DNA of 64,000 bases from Gemmatimonadaceae bacterium (GCA_036273715.1 DASUHB010000073.1:16653-80652), one strand, 5' to 3'; counted from the first letter of the stretch, positions 37,221 to 46,076 are shown. Program-made: numbers and translations. The notes: generated by a model not told the origin, from the sequence alone.

Positions 37221-37670
37221 ATGACCCGCCGCCCCGAGCGCTACCGAAACGCGATCGTCCCGCACATCTACATCGATGGCGCCGACCGGGCCATCGCCTT
37301 CTACGTGCGCGCGTTCGGCGCCGTCGAGCTCTTCCGCATCGCCGCGCCTAACGGCAAGATCGTTCACGCCGAGCTCGACATCGCGGGATCGGTGATCATG
37401 CTCGGCGATCCGGATCATCGGCTGTACGAGGAACCTCGGACGCTTGGCGCATGTACCGCGGGCCTGCACATCATGACTGATGACGACGCCGCGCTGATCG
37501 AGCGCGCGGTGCGCGCCGGCTGCGAGCTGATTCAGCCGCCGACGCCCATGTTCTACGGCGCGCGCTCGGCGAGTGTGCGCGATCCGTTCGGGCACGTGTG
37601 GGTGGTGCTCGCCTGGATCGAGGATCTCTCGCCGCAAGAGGTGCAGGCAAGGGCCGCGAGAACGGATTGA
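37221..37670 (+). CDS. VOC superfamily protein (PhnB/glyoxalase-like)
   Basis: 149 residues. Typical opening IVPHIYIDGADRAIAFYVRAFGAVELFR, then NGKIVHAELDIAGSVIMLGD and the closing strand RDPFGHVWVVL. Metal-site positions (His near 14 and Glu/His in the second half) are compatible with a metal-binding VOC fold. The substrate is not predictable; PhnB-like proteins are often annotated only as glyoxalase/bleomycin-resistance-like. Confidence 0.87.
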   Translation: MTRRPERYRNAIVPHIYIDGADRAIAFYVRAFGAVELFRIAAPNGKIVHAELDIAGSVIMLGDPDHRLYEEPRTLGACTAGLHIMTDDDAALIERAVRAGCELIQPPTPMFYGARSASVRDPFGHVWVVLAWIEDLSPQEVQARAARTD

Positions 37671-37712
37671 ATGGATTACGGCCAACGAGTCTTTGTTCTT
37701 TGTCTCCGCACT

Positions 37713-37741
37713 TTGACACCCGCACGTCCATCGCATATGTT
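37713..37741 (+). promoter_or_regulatory. Promoter of the histidine operon
   Basis: TTGACA at 37713-37718, 17-nt spacer, TATGTT at 37736-37741. The expected transcription start falls at about 37747-37749, on the ATG of the leader peptide, so the transcript is probably leaderless at its 5' end. Confidence 0.75.
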
Positions 37742-37747
37742 GTTGCC

Positions 37748-37837
37748 ATGCACGCTCACCGCGTCACCCACCATCACGCGCTTCACCACCACGGCCCGAC
37801 GGGTCGCGGCGGAGCGCGCATGCGGATGACTCGGTAA
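37748..37837 (+). CDS. hisL: Histidine operon leader peptide
   Basis: 29 codons, opening MHAHRVTHHHALHHHG, with 8 His among the first 15 residues, then a basic tail ending MRMTR. It sits between the his promoter and a strong terminator before hisG, the classical position for ribosome-mediated attenuation: His-tRNA shortage would stall the ribosome on the His runs. No Shine-Dalgarno is seen, and none is needed if the mRNA begins at the ATG. Confidence 0.88.
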   Translation: MHAHRVTHHHALHHHGPTGRGGARMRMTR

Positions 37838-37862
37838 GCATCCACCATTCACGCTCCGCTCG

Positions 37863-37891
37863 AGGCCCGTCCACTTCTGGACGGGCCTTTT
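37863..37891 (+). terminator. Attenuator terminator of the his operon
   Basis: AGGCCCGTCC, loop ACTTCT, GGACGGGCCT, then TTTT: a 10-bp perfect stem with T-run 25 nt after the leader stop. GACGGG at 37798-37803 in the leader could pair with CCCGTC at 37866-37871 as an antiterminator. Confidence 0.88.
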
Positions 37892-37908
37892 CTGTTTGCC
37901 CAACGACC

Positions 37909-38769
37909 GTGCTACGAATCGCCCTGCCCAACAAAGGCCGACTGGCCGACGACGCCCGCGAGCTGTTCCGCGACGCCGGCGTCGACGTGCGCGCGCGCGA
38001 TGAACGCGCACTCACCTCCACCCTCGGCGACCTGTTCGAGGCCATCTTCGTCCGCGCCCAGGACATTCCCGAGTTCGTCGCCGATGGCGCCGCGGATGCC
38101 GGCGTCACCGGAGCCGACCTCATCGCCGAGTCCGATCGCGCTCTGAACACGCTCGCCGATCTCGAGTTCGGTCGCTGCCGCCTCGTCGTGGCGGCCACCG
38201 ACGCCAGCGACATTCGCGCGGTCGAAGCGATTCCGCACGGAGCGCGTGTCGCGACCAGCTTCCCGCGTGTCGCCGCGCGCTTCTTCGCGGCCGCGCGCCG
38301 CACGGTGGAAATCGTACCGGTGTCCGGCGCATCCGAGATCGCGCCCCACATTGGCATCGCGGACGTGATCGTCGATCTCGTTGCCACCGGCTCCACGCTG
38401 CGCGTGAACGGACTGCACGAAGTCGCCACGATTCTCGAATCGTCGGCGCGCATGGTGACGGCGAGCGCCCCGCGACGCCCGGACTGCGGGCGCGTGCTCG
38501 ACGACCTCGTCGGCGCCCTCGAGTCCGTGCTGCGGGCGCGCGGCCAGCGCTACCTCATGGCCAACGTGCCGCGCGCCCGCCTAACGCAAGTCAAGCGCGT
38601 GCTCCCGGGGCTCAACGGCCCAACGGTGGTCGACATCATGAACAGCGGCGAACACGTCGCGGTGCACGCCGTTGTGCCGGCGTCGGGCGTCTACCGCATC
38701 GTCGCCGAGCTCAAGGCCCTGGACGCCGAGGGCATTCTCGTCACGCGCATCGAGAGGCTCATGCCATGA
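37909..38769 (+). CDS. hisG: ATP phosphoribosyltransferase (long form)
   Basis: 286 residues, GTG start (LRIALPNKGRLADDARELF). First step: PRPP + ATP to phosphoribosyl-ATP. It has the PRPP-type loop region VIVDLVATGSTLRVNGL and a C-terminal regulatory (HisG_C) domain (MANVPRARLTQVKRVLPGL...VHAVVPASGVYRIVAELK). The length fits the allosteric long form that needs no HisZ. The stop overlaps hisD (ATGA). Confidence 0.95.
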   Translation: MLRIALPNKGRLADDARELFRDAGVDVRARDERALTSTLGDLFEAIFVRAQDIPEFVADGAADAGVTGADLIAESDRALNTLADLEFGRCRLVVAATDASDIRAVEAIPHGARVATSFPRVAARFFAAARRTVEIVPVSGASEIAPHIGIADVIVDLVATGSTLRVNGLHEVATILESSARMVTASAPRRPDCGRVLDDLVGALESVLRARGQRYLMANVPRARLTQVKRVLPGLNGPTVVDIMNSGEHVAVHAVVPASGVYRIVAELKALDAEGILVTRIERLMP

Positions 38770-40076
38770 GTGTCGCCGTCGCGGTCCCCACGCGGTACAC
38801 CGGACGCGTTCGCGATCTCACGCCGGCCGTGTACCGATGGTTGTGCGATCGCTCCACGTCCAGCGATCCCGGCGTCCGCGCGAGCGTGGCATCGCTGATC
38901 GCCGACGTGCGCGCCCGGGGTGACACGGCGCTGCGCGAGCTCGCCCAACGCTACGATGGCGTGTCGCTCGAGTCGCTCGAGGTGCCGCGAACGCAGTGGA
39001 ACCGGGCGCTGGATGCGCTGGACGCGGGGCTGCGCCGCGCCATCCACCGTGCGGCGCGCAACATCTTCCATGCGCACGATGCCATGCGCCCGCAGACGTT
39101 CCTCTGCGAGACGGAGCCCGGCATCGTCGTTGGGCGAAGGCCGGACCCGCTCGCGCGAGTCGGCGTCTACGCGCCGGGCGGCGACGCCGCCTACCCGAGC
39201 AGCGTCCTCATGGGTGCCATACCGGCGCGCGCCGCCGGCGTCGGCGAGGTGGTGTTGTGTTCGCCGCCTCGCGGGTGCGAGCCCTCACCACTCGTCCTGG
39301 CGGCCGCGGCGATCGCGAACGTCGATCGGGTGTTCGCCGTCGGCGGCGCCGGCGCCATCGCGGCAATGGCGTATGGCACGGACACCATTCCGCCCGTGGA
39401 TCGCATCGTTGGGCCCGGCAACGCATACGTCGCCGAAGCGAAGCTCCAGGTGACGGGAGCGGTCGCGATCGACTCGCCGGCGGGGCCGAGCGAGTTGCTC
39501 GTGATCGCCGACGAGTCGTGCGACCCTCGGCACGTCGCGCTGGAGATGCTGGCGCAGGCCGAGCACGATGCGCGCGCGTGCGTCGTCGCCGTCGTGATCG
39601 GCGACGGCACGGCGCGGAGCCTAACGGCCGCCATCGGCGCCGCGCTCGCCGCCCAACCGCGGCGCGATGTGATCGCCCGGGCGTTCGCGAACAACGGCGG
39701 CGTGCTCGTGGCCGAGTCGCTTGGCGAGGCGATCGCCTTTGCCGCCGACTACGCGCCCGAGCACTTGCTGCTCGCCGTCGCGGACGCCGACAGCGCACTC
39801 GACCGGGTCCGCAACGCCGGCACCGTGTTCGTCGGCGCCACGGCGTCCGTGGCGTTCGGCGACTACATGACGGGCGCCAATCACGTCCTGCCGACAGGCG
39901 GTCTTGCCCGGTCCTACTCCGGCCTGTCGCCGCTCGACTTCGTCCGTTGGACGACGTATCAGCGCGTCAGCGCGCGCGCCGCCGCGGCGCTCGCGCCGGA
40001 CGTGGCGGCGTTCGCGGTAGGCGAAGGCCTGCCGGGACACGCGATCGCCGCCCGGTCCGCCGGAGGCCTAACGTGA
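38766..40076 (+). CDS. hisD: Histidinol dehydrogenase
   Basis: 436 residues. Oxidises histidinol to histidine with NAD+ and zinc. Signature segments are RVGVYAPGGDAAYPSSVLMG, VGPGNAYVAEAKLQV, SPAGPSELLVIADES, AQAEHDARA and the C-terminal GANHVLPTGGLARSYSGLS. Starts with ATGA on hisG and ends with GTGA on hisC. Confidence 0.96.
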   Translation: MSVAVAVPTRYTGRVRDLTPAVYRWLCDRSTSSDPGVRASVASLIADVRARGDTALRELAQRYDGVSLESLEVPRTQWNRALDALDAGLRRAIHRAARNIFHAHDAMRPQTFLCETEPGIVVGRRPDPLARVGVYAPGGDAAYPSSVLMGAIPARAAGVGEVVLCSPPRGCEPSPLVLAAAAIANVDRVFAVGGAGAIAAMAYGTDTIPPVDRIVGPGNAYVAEAKLQVTGAVAIDSPAGPSELLVIADESCDPRHVALEMLAQAEHDARACVVAVVIGDGTARSLTAAIGAALAAQPRRDVIARAFANNGGVLVAESLGEAIAFAADYAPEHLLLAVADADSALDRVRNAGTVFVGATASVAFGDYMTGANHVLPTGGLARSYSGLSPLDFVRWTTYQRVSARAAAALAPDVAAFAVGEGLPGHAIAARSAGGLT

Positions 40077-41149
40077 CCCCGCCGCCGCTGCGCACGCGCA
40101 CGAGCTACGCGGACCTCGCGCTCTACACGCCCGATCGCCGCCCGTGTGCCATCGACCTGAGCGACAATACCAACCTGTGGGGCATGCCGCCAGCCGCGGA
40201 GCGCGCGATTCGCGACGCTGCCTCGTCGACCGTGACCCGATATCCGGAGGTCTATGCGCAGTCGCTCAAGTGCGCGCTCGCCGGCTACGCCGGCGTGGAG
40301 CCTGCGTCGATCGTGACCGGCTGCGGCTCGGACGATGTGCTCGATTCCGCGATCCGAGCCTTCGCCGAACCCGGCGACCGCATCGCGATTCCGGATCCGT
40401 CATTCGCCATGATGCCGGCGTTCGCGCGCATGAACGCGCTGGCGCCGGTGCTCGTGCCCCTGACCGGCGACTACGACGTCGACGCGGACGCCATGACCGC
40501 AACCAATGCGGCCATCGTCTACCTGTGTTCGCCTAACAATCCCACCGGCACGGCGCTCTCGCGCTCGGCGATCGAGCGCATCGCGGCGCGCGCACGCGGC
40601 GTCGTGATCATCGACGAAGCCTACGCCGAGTTCGCGGGCTGCAGCATGGTCGACCTGGCGATGGGCAGCGGTCGTGTCCTCATCGTACGGACGATGTCGA
40701 AGGCGTTCGGGCTCGCCGGGCTCCGCATCGGGTACGCGATCGGCCATCCCGGGCTCGTCGCCGAAGTGGAGAAGTCCCGCGGTCCATACAAGACGAACGC
40801 GCTCGCCGAGCGGGCGGCGCTGGCTGTGTTAGGCACGGACCTCGACTGGGTCCAGACCCGCGTCCACGCGGCCATCGAAATGCGCGGCGCGCTCGTTCGT
40901 GCGTTGCAAGACCTCGGGCGCAGCCCCCTGCCCTCGCACGCCAACTTCGTGCTCGTGCCGGTCGCGCACGCGGCCTCCGTCGCCGCCGCGCTCCGCGCGC
41001 GAGGGATTGCCGTGCGTCCCTTCGAGGGGCTCCGCGCACCGGCCGGCAGCGCCCTCGCGTCGACCGGCGGATGCGCGCTGCGCATGACCGTCGGCCCGTG
41101 GCCGATGCTCGACCAGGCGTTAGGCGCACTGCGCGAGGTCTTGCCGTGA
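40073..41149 (+). CDS. hisC: Histidinol-phosphate aminotransferase
   Basis: 358 residues from the GTG at 40073. Fold-type I PLP enzyme: SPNNPTGTALS, DEAYAEF and the PLP-Lys motif RTMSKAFGLAGLRIGYAIG. IDLSDNTNLWG replaces the usual LxxNExP opening. It converts imidazole-acetol phosphate to histidinol phosphate. The stop overlaps hisH as TGATG. Confidence 0.94.
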   Translation: MTPPPLRTRTSYADLALYTPDRRPCAIDLSDNTNLWGMPPAAERAIRDAASSTVTRYPEVYAQSLKCALAGYAGVEPASIVTGCGSDDVLDSAIRAFAEPGDRIAIPDPSFAMMPAFARMNALAPVLVPLTGDYDVDADAMTATNAAIVYLCSPNNPTGTALSRSAIERIAARARGVVIIDEAYAEFAGCSMVDLAMGSGRVLIVRTMSKAFGLAGLRIGYAIGHPGLVAEVEKSRGPYKTNALAERAALAVLGTDLDWVQTRVHAAIEMRGALVRALQDLGRSPLPSHANFVLVPVAHAASVAAALRARGIAVRPFEGLRAPAGSALASTGGCALRMTVGPWPMLDQALGALREVLP

Positions 41150-41745
41150 TGCGCGTGACGATCTTCGACTACGGCGCCGGCAACCTGCACTCGCTGGCCA
41201 AGGCGCTCGCCGGCGACGGCGTGTCGGTGGCGATCGACGGAGACCCCCTGATCGCGCTGCGCACCGACGTGCTCGTCCTGCCGGGCGTCGGCAACTTTCG
41301 CCAGGCGGCCGCGCGCCTAACGCCGGCGCGCGCCGCGATGCGCGACGCCATCCGCGCCGGACTGCCCACCCTCGGCGTCTGCCTCGGCATGCAGCTCCTC
41401 TTCGACGCGAGCACCGAAGGCCCGGGACGCGGCCTCGGCGTCATCGCTGGACGCGTGTCGCGTCTCGCGGCGTTCCGCGTGCCGCACATCGGCTGGAACA
41501 CCGTGGACGATGCACGCGATCCGCTGTTCCGCGCCGCGCCGCTGCGCACGGCGTACTTCGCCAACGGCTATGCGTGCCGCCCCGAAGATGACACGCTCGT
41601 CACCGCGTGGACGACACACGACCGCGACCGGTTCCCTGCCGTCGTCCGCGCCGGCCGCACCGTCGGCGTGCAGTTCCATCCGGAAAAGAGCTCGCTCGCC
41701 GGTGTCCAGTTCGTGCACGCCTTTCTCGCCGGATTGTCCGCATGA
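41149..41745 (+). CDS. hisH: Imidazole glycerol phosphate synthase glutaminase subunit
   Basis: 198 residues, opening MRVTIFDYGAGNLHSLAKAL. Class I glutamine amidotransferase triad: Cys in GVCLGMQLLFD (about residue 82), His and Glu in VQFHPEKS. It supplies ammonia to HisF. The start overlaps hisC (TGATG) and the stop overlaps hisA (ATGA). Confidence 0.95.
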   Translation: MRVTIFDYGAGNLHSLAKALAGDGVSVAIDGDPLIALRTDVLVLPGVGNFRQAAARLTPARAAMRDAIRAGLPTLGVCLGMQLLFDASTEGPGRGLGVIAGRVSRLAAFRVPHIGWNTVDDARDPLFRAAPLRTAYFANGYACRPEDDTLVTAWTTHDRDRFPAVVRAGRTVGVQFHPEKSSLAGVQFVHAFLAGLSA

Positions 41746-42455
41746 TCGCCATTCCGGCCATCGATGTCCGCGATGGCGCGTGCGTGCAGCTGGTGGGCGG
41801 CTCGTTCGACGACGAGCGCGTGCGCCTTCCCGATCCGTGCGCGGTCATGCGCCGATGGGTCGACGCCGGATTTCGCCGCGTGCACGTGGTCGACCTCGAC
41901 GCCGCGTTAGGCACCGGCGGGAACGCGATGCCGGTGCAGGCGCTGCTGGCCGACGGGCGCGCGCGCGTCCAGGTTGGCGGCGGGATACGAACCGCCGAGC
42001 GCGCCGACCAGCTGTTGGCAGCGGGCGCCGCTCACGTCGTGGTAGCGACGCGCGCCATCGATGATCCGCAATGGCTCGGCGAGCTCGCCGGCCGGCATCC
42101 GTACCGTCTCATTGTCGCACTGGATGTGCGCGACCGCACGGTCGTCACGCACGGCTGGGCCCGGCGCTCGAGGCTCCAGGTCGGCGATGCCATCGCCGCG
42201 CTCGACGGGCTCGCGTTAGGCGGCGTGCTCGTGACCGCGGTGCACGCGGAAGGCCGGCTCGACGGCCCCGATGTGCCGCTCGTCGAACACGTCGCCTCGC
42301 GGACGCCGCATCCGCTGATCGCCGCAGGCGGTATCGCGACGATGGGCGACCTCCGCTCGCTCGCGTCAGCCGGCGCCGCCGCCGCAGTGATCGGCATGGC
42401 GCTTTACACCGGTGCGCTCGATCCGCGCGCCGTCCAGGAGGAGTTTCACGAATGA
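41742..42455 (+). CDS. hisA: ProFAR isomerase HisA
   Basis: 237 residues, TIM barrel: MIAIPAIDVRDGACVQLVGG (catalytic Asp in the first strand), VHVVDLDAALG, VQVGGGIRT, IVALDVRD, and the second-half phosphate loops HPLIAAGGIATMGDL and AAAVIGMALYTG. The second catalytic Asp position falls in VTAVHAEGRLDGPD. Isomerises ProFAR to PRFAR. Confidence 0.94.
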   Translation: MIAIPAIDVRDGACVQLVGGSFDDERVRLPDPCAVMRRWVDAGFRRVHVVDLDAALGTGGNAMPVQALLADGRARVQVGGGIRTAERADQLLAAGAAHVVVATRAIDDPQWLGELAGRHPYRLIVALDVRDRTVVTHGWARRSRLQVGDAIAALDGLALGGVLVTAVHAEGRLDGPDVPLVEHVASRTPHPLIAAGGIATMGDLRSLASAGAAAAVIGMALYTGALDPRAVQEEFHE

Positions 42456-42991
42456 CCACAGCACGACGCCGGACGCGCGAGACCACCGTGCGGGTCGAGA
42501 TCTCGACGGACGACTTATCCGTCGACATCGCGACGACGATTCCGTTTCTCGACCACATGCTCGTGACCCTCGCCCGCTACGCCGCGCTCGGCGTGTGTGT
42601 CAGCGCCGAGGGCGATCTGCCCCACCACGTGAGCGAAGACGTCGCGATCACGCTTGGCGCCGCCGTTGCCGCTCGCCGCTCGGAAACGGCCGCGCGCTTC
42701 GGCGACCGCACCGTGGCGATGGATGATGCGCTCGTGCAATGCGTGCTCGATGCCGGCGGCCGGTCGTACTACGAGGGCCCATTGCCGAGCGTCCGCTACG
42801 ATCACTGGATGCGGTCCTTCGCCGAGCACGCGCGGATCACGCTGCACCTGCGCGTGCTCCGCGGACGCGACCGGCATCACATCGTCGAGGCAGCGTTCAA
42901 GGCACTCGGCCTCGCGATGCGCGACGCGATGGTCGAAACCGGCATGTCGTTAGGCACGAAAGGAGCAGTGGCGCTGGAGGTGGACGCATGA
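42452..42991 (+). CDS. hisB: Imidazoleglycerol-phosphate dehydratase
   Basis: 179 residues, a little short for a monofunctional HisB (about 195). RRTRETTVRVEIS, then IPFLDHMLVTLARY and DLPHHVSEDVAITLGAA give the first metal site, and RHHIVEAAFKALGLAMRDA the second. The family's usual HIDxHHTxED is written LPHHVSED here. It lies between hisA and hisF, an uncommon position; no phosphatase domain is fused (see hisN). Confidence 0.93.
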   Translation: MTTARRRTRETTVRVEISTDDLSVDIATTIPFLDHMLVTLARYAALGVCVSAEGDLPHHVSEDVAITLGAAVAARRSETAARFGDRTVAMDDALVQCVLDAGGRSYYEGPLPSVRYDHWMRSFAEHARITLHLRVLRGRDRHHIVEAAFKALGLAMRDAMVETGMSLGTKGAVALEVDA

Positions 42992-43752
42992 CGCTGCGCA
43001 AACGCGTGATCGTATGCCTCGACGTCGCCGGCGGCAGCGTGGTGAAGGGCGTTCGGTTCGCCGGCTTGCGCGCGATGGGCGATCCGGTCGCGCTCGCATC
43101 CGAGTACGAAGCGGCGGGCGCGGATGAAATCGTGTTCCTGGATGTGTCCGCCGCTCTCGACGATCGCGAGACGCTCCTCGACTGCGTACGCCGCACGGCC
43201 GATGTCCTCTTCATTCCCCTGACAGTGGGCGGCGGCGTTCGTTCTGTCGACGACGCATCGCGGGCCTTACGCGCCGGCGCCGACAAAATCGCGGTGAACA
43301 CCGCCGCCGTGGCGAGGCCCGCGCTCCTCACCGAGTTGAGCGCGCACTTGGGTGCGCAGTGCGTGGTGGCGAGCATCGATGCCCGGCGCACGCGCGATCA
43401 CTGGGAAGTGTTCGTTCGAGGCGCCACGACGCCGACGGGGCGCGACGCGATCGCGTGGGCGCGAGAATGCGTCGAGCGCGGCGCCGGCGAAATCCTGCTC
43501 ACGAGCATCGACCGCGACGGCACGCGCGCCGGATACGATCTCGCACTCACGCAGGCGGTCGCGGCGTCCGTGTCGGTTCCCGTGATCGCGTCCGGCGGCG
43601 CCGGCTCGGCGGAAGATGTGCGCCGTGTGCTAACGGACACGGGCGCCGATGCCGCGCTCGTGGCCGGCATCCTGCACGACGGCGGCACGACCGTCGATGC
43701 GATCAAGCTCGCGCTGGCCAACGGCAACGTTTGCGTTCGGGACGCCGTATGA
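42988..43752 (+). CDS. hisF: Imidazole glycerol phosphate synthase cyclase subunit
   Basis: 254 residues, TIM barrel: KRVIVCLDVAGGSVVKGVRF (catalytic Asp11 equivalent), EIVFLDVSAA, PLTVGGGVRSVDDA, DKIAVNTAAVARP, LLTSIDRDGTRAGYD (second catalytic Asp) and VIASGGAGSAEDV. Works with HisH to form IGP and AICAR. Overlaps hisB and hisN by ATGA. Confidence 0.96.
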   Translation: MTLRKRVIVCLDVAGGSVVKGVRFAGLRAMGDPVALASEYEAAGADEIVFLDVSAALDDRETLLDCVRRTADVLFIPLTVGGGVRSVDDASRALRAGADKIAVNTAAVARPALLTELSAHLGAQCVVASIDARRTRDHWEVFVRGATTPTGRDAIAWARECVERGAGEILLTSIDRDGTRAGYDLALTQAVAASVSVPVIASGGAGSAEDVRRVLTDTGADAALVAGILHDGGTTVDAIKLALANGNVCVRDAV

Positions 43753-44540
43753 GCGACGACCGGTCGCTGCTCCTGGAGGCGGTGAGCGATGTCGCGCGAT
43801 CCGCCGGCGCCACCGCCTTGCGATACTTCAATTCGCGGCTTTCGATCGAGCGCAAGACCGACGGCTCACCGGTTACCGTTGCCGACCGGGCGGCCGAGCA
43901 GCAGGCGCGCGAGTGGATCATCGCGCGCTTCCCGGACGACGGCATCGTCGGCGAGGAGCTCGCTGCAGTTAGGCGGGAATCGCGGCGCCGATGGATCATC
44001 GATCCGATCGACGGCACCGGATCGTTCGTGCGCGGCGTGCCGCTCTGGGGAACGCTCGTGGCGGTGTGCGACGGCACGCGGGTGCTCGCCGGCGCGGCGT
44101 GCTTCCCCGCGCTCGGCGAGCTGGTCTCGGCCGCCGTCGGGCTCGGCGCGTGGTGGAACGGCGCGCGCTGCCGGGTGTCGGGCGTGCGCGCGATCGAGGA
44201 CGCGACCGTCCTGACGACCGACCACCGCTTCGCGCGTACGCCGGAGCGCCTAACTGGCTGGCGGACGCTCGCGGCGCGCGCATCACTGGCGCGCGATTGG
44301 GGCGATTGCTACGGCTATTTCCTCGTCGCTACCGGACGCGCCGAAGTCATGATCGACGGCGTGCTCGCCGATTGGGATGCAGCGGCGCTCTTCCCGGTGA
44401 TTCGCGAGGCCGGCGGCGTGTTCACGGATTGCGCCGGCCGCGAGACGCCATTCGGCTCGAGCGCGGTGGCCACGAACGCGGCGCTCGCACACGAGGCGCG
44501 CGCGCTGCTCGACGTTCCTGTTTCCGGTGAAGCACCATGA
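43749..44540 (+). CDS. hisN: Histidinol-phosphatase, inositol-monophosphatase type
   Basis: 263 residues with the IMPase metal motifs GEE (about residue 72), WIIDPIDGTGSFVRGVPLWG and VLADWDAAALFPVIREAGG. Its place inside the his operon, and HisB lacking a phosphatase domain, support histidinol-phosphate as substrate rather than inositol phosphate. Coupled by ATGA on both sides. Confidence 0.9.
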   Translation: MSDDRSLLLEAVSDVARSAGATALRYFNSRLSIERKTDGSPVTVADRAAEQQAREWIIARFPDDGIVGEELAAVRRESRRRWIIDPIDGTGSFVRGVPLWGTLVAVCDGTRVLAGAACFPALGELVSAAVGLGAWWNGARCRVSGVRAIEDATVLTTDHRFARTPERLTGWRTLAARASLARDWGDCYGYFLVATGRAEVMIDGVLADWDAAALFPVIREAGGVFTDCAGRETPFGSSAVATNAALAHEARALLDVPVSGEAP

Positions 44541-45163
44541 CGCGTCCACTCGATCTCGATGCGCTCGATTTCGAGAAGGGCGGCGGACTGGTGACGGTCG
44601 TCGCGCAGGACGCATCGACCGGCGCCGTTTTGATGGTCGCGTTCGCCGATCGTGTCGCGCTCGAGCGCACGCTGGAGACGGGGGAGATGCACTATCACTC
44701 GCGGCGACGCGGGCTGTGGCACAAGGGGTTGGCGAGCGGCAGCGTGCAGCGCGTGGTGTCGCTGTCGGCCGATTGCGATGGCGATGCGGTGCTCGCGCGC
44801 GTGCATTCGACGGGGGCTGCGTGCCACACCGGTGACGCATCCTGTTTCGGCGGCGCGGCGGTCGATGCGGACGCGCTCGCTTCGCTGGATGCCGTGATTG
44901 CGTCACGCGCCGCGGACCGTTCGGGCCCGTCGCCAAGCTACACGCGCCGCCTTCTCACCGACCGCAACCTGCGCCTCAAGAAACTCGGCGAAGAGTGCGC
45001 CGAGCTGGTGGTTGCGTTAGGCGACGGCGACGCGGAGCGCGCGACGGCCGAGGCCGCCGACCTTGTGTATCACGCGCTCGTCGCATTGCGGGCGCTGGGC
45101 GTGGGCCTCGATGAGGTGCGTACGGTCCTGTCACGTCGCGAGCGTGAAGGCCGTGCGCCGTGA
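44537..45163 (+). CDS. hisIE: Bifunctional phosphoribosyl-AMP cyclohydrolase / phosphoribosyl-ATP pyrophosphatase
   Basis: 208 residues. HisI domain (about 1-110): GAVLMVAFADRVALERTLET, HYHSRRRGLWHKG and the zinc/metal residues in SADCDGDAVL and ACHTGDASCF. HisE domain (about 125-200): KKLGEECAELVVALGDGD and AEAADLVYHALVAL. Last gene of the his operon. Confidence 0.95.
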   Translation: MTRPLDLDALDFEKGGGLVTVVAQDASTGAVLMVAFADRVALERTLETGEMHYHSRRRGLWHKGLASGSVQRVVSLSADCDGDAVLARVHSTGAACHTGDASCFGGAAVDADALASLDAVIASRAADRSGPSPSYTRRLLTDRNLRLKKLGEECAELVVALGDGDAERATAEAADLVYHALVALRALGVGLDEVRTVLSRREREGRAP

Positions 45164-45450
45164 GCGGCGATTCGGATCGCTCATGGCGTTCTCCGGATCC
45201 CTCCCGCGTGCTGCGGCCCACCGGAAGCGGCCTAACGGTTGGGCAATGCTTGCTCTTGACGGTTCGTCCCGGCCATCGGCCGGGTCCGGCGACCCGTTGA
45301 AGGACCGGCAGCCGCGCAGCAGAGCTAACGGCCCTCCGAGGGACGTGCGTCGGAACGCCGTGAGGCACGCTCCGACGATCGAGAGTCGGCGTGTCGGCAG
45401 CCAGCTGGCGCGGAAACGCGTGCGCCGCCGACCCGAACCCGCCATTGCGT

Positions 45451-45500
45451 ATTGACCAAATGACCAATGTGTGGTACTATTCATTGGTCGCTTGGCCAAT
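45451..45500 (+). promoter_or_regulatory. Promoter with nested palindromic operator
   Basis: TTGACC at 45452-45457, 17-nt spacer, TACTAT at 45475-45480. Two inverted repeats share the same centre: GACCAATG/CATTGGTC (45462-45469 and 45482-45489) and ATTGACCAA/TTGGCCAAT (45451-45459 and 45492-45500, one mismatch). Strongly suggests a repressor site for the lipoprotein gene 90 nt downstream. Region 45164-45450 otherwise shows no gene. Confidence 0.68.
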
Positions 45501-45590
45501 CCGACTCCAGGCCTGTCCCGCGAGACGGAGCACTGCCGTCACGGCGATTGAAAATGCTCGTTCATGAGCACGCTCCCACTCGGAGGGTCT

Positions 45591-46076
45591 ATGCGCACCA
45601 GCCAATACCTCACCCTCGCCGCCATGGCGCTCGCAGTGTGTGGCTGTAATCCGTTCCACCATCAGCATGCAGTGGAAGTCAGCAACGGCGACGTGAACCT
45701 CAACTCGCGTTGGCACGCGAACCTCGCCAGCCCGGCTGATCTCGCAGGCGCCGTGCAGATGAAAGGGTCGGCCACCATGGCGCCAAGCGCGGCCGGCGGT
45801 AAGACGACAATCACCTTGGACATCGCGAACGCGGCGCCCGGCGGCGTCCACCCGTGGGCCGTGCACCGCGGCCAATGCGGCGCCGATGATGGAGTGTTTG
45901 GTGCGGCGGAATCCTATCAGCCGGTGAAAATCGAGGGCGACGGCCATGGATCCGCGGTTGCTACGATCCCGGTCGAGACGCCAACCGCGGGCAATTTCTT
46001 TGTGAGCGTGCGTGCCTCGGCCGGCAACCGAGAGACCATCGTCGCCTGCGGAAATCTCGCACCGCCGACGCCCTAA
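45591..46076 (+). CDS. Lipoprotein, superoxide dismutase/CHRD-like fold possible
   Basis: 161 residues. Lipoprotein signal with lipobox VCGC (Cys at about residue 20), preceded by GGAGG 5 nt before the ATG. The mature domain has SATMAPSAAGGKTTITLDI, then GGVHPWAVHRGQCGADDGVF and a closing ASAGNRETIVACGNL. The W-x-V-H-x-G-x-C pattern and terminal ACGNL recall Cu/Zn-SOD-like or CHRD proteins, but the SOD metal-His set is incomplete. Confidence 0.7.
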   Translation: MRTSQYLTLAAMALAVCGCNPFHHQHAVEVSNGDVNLNSRWHANLASPADLAGAVQMKGSATMAPSAAGGKTTITLDIANAAPGGVHPWAVHRGQCGADDGVFGAAESYQPVKIEGDGHGSAVATIPVETPTAGNFFVSVRASAGNRETIVACGNLAPPTP

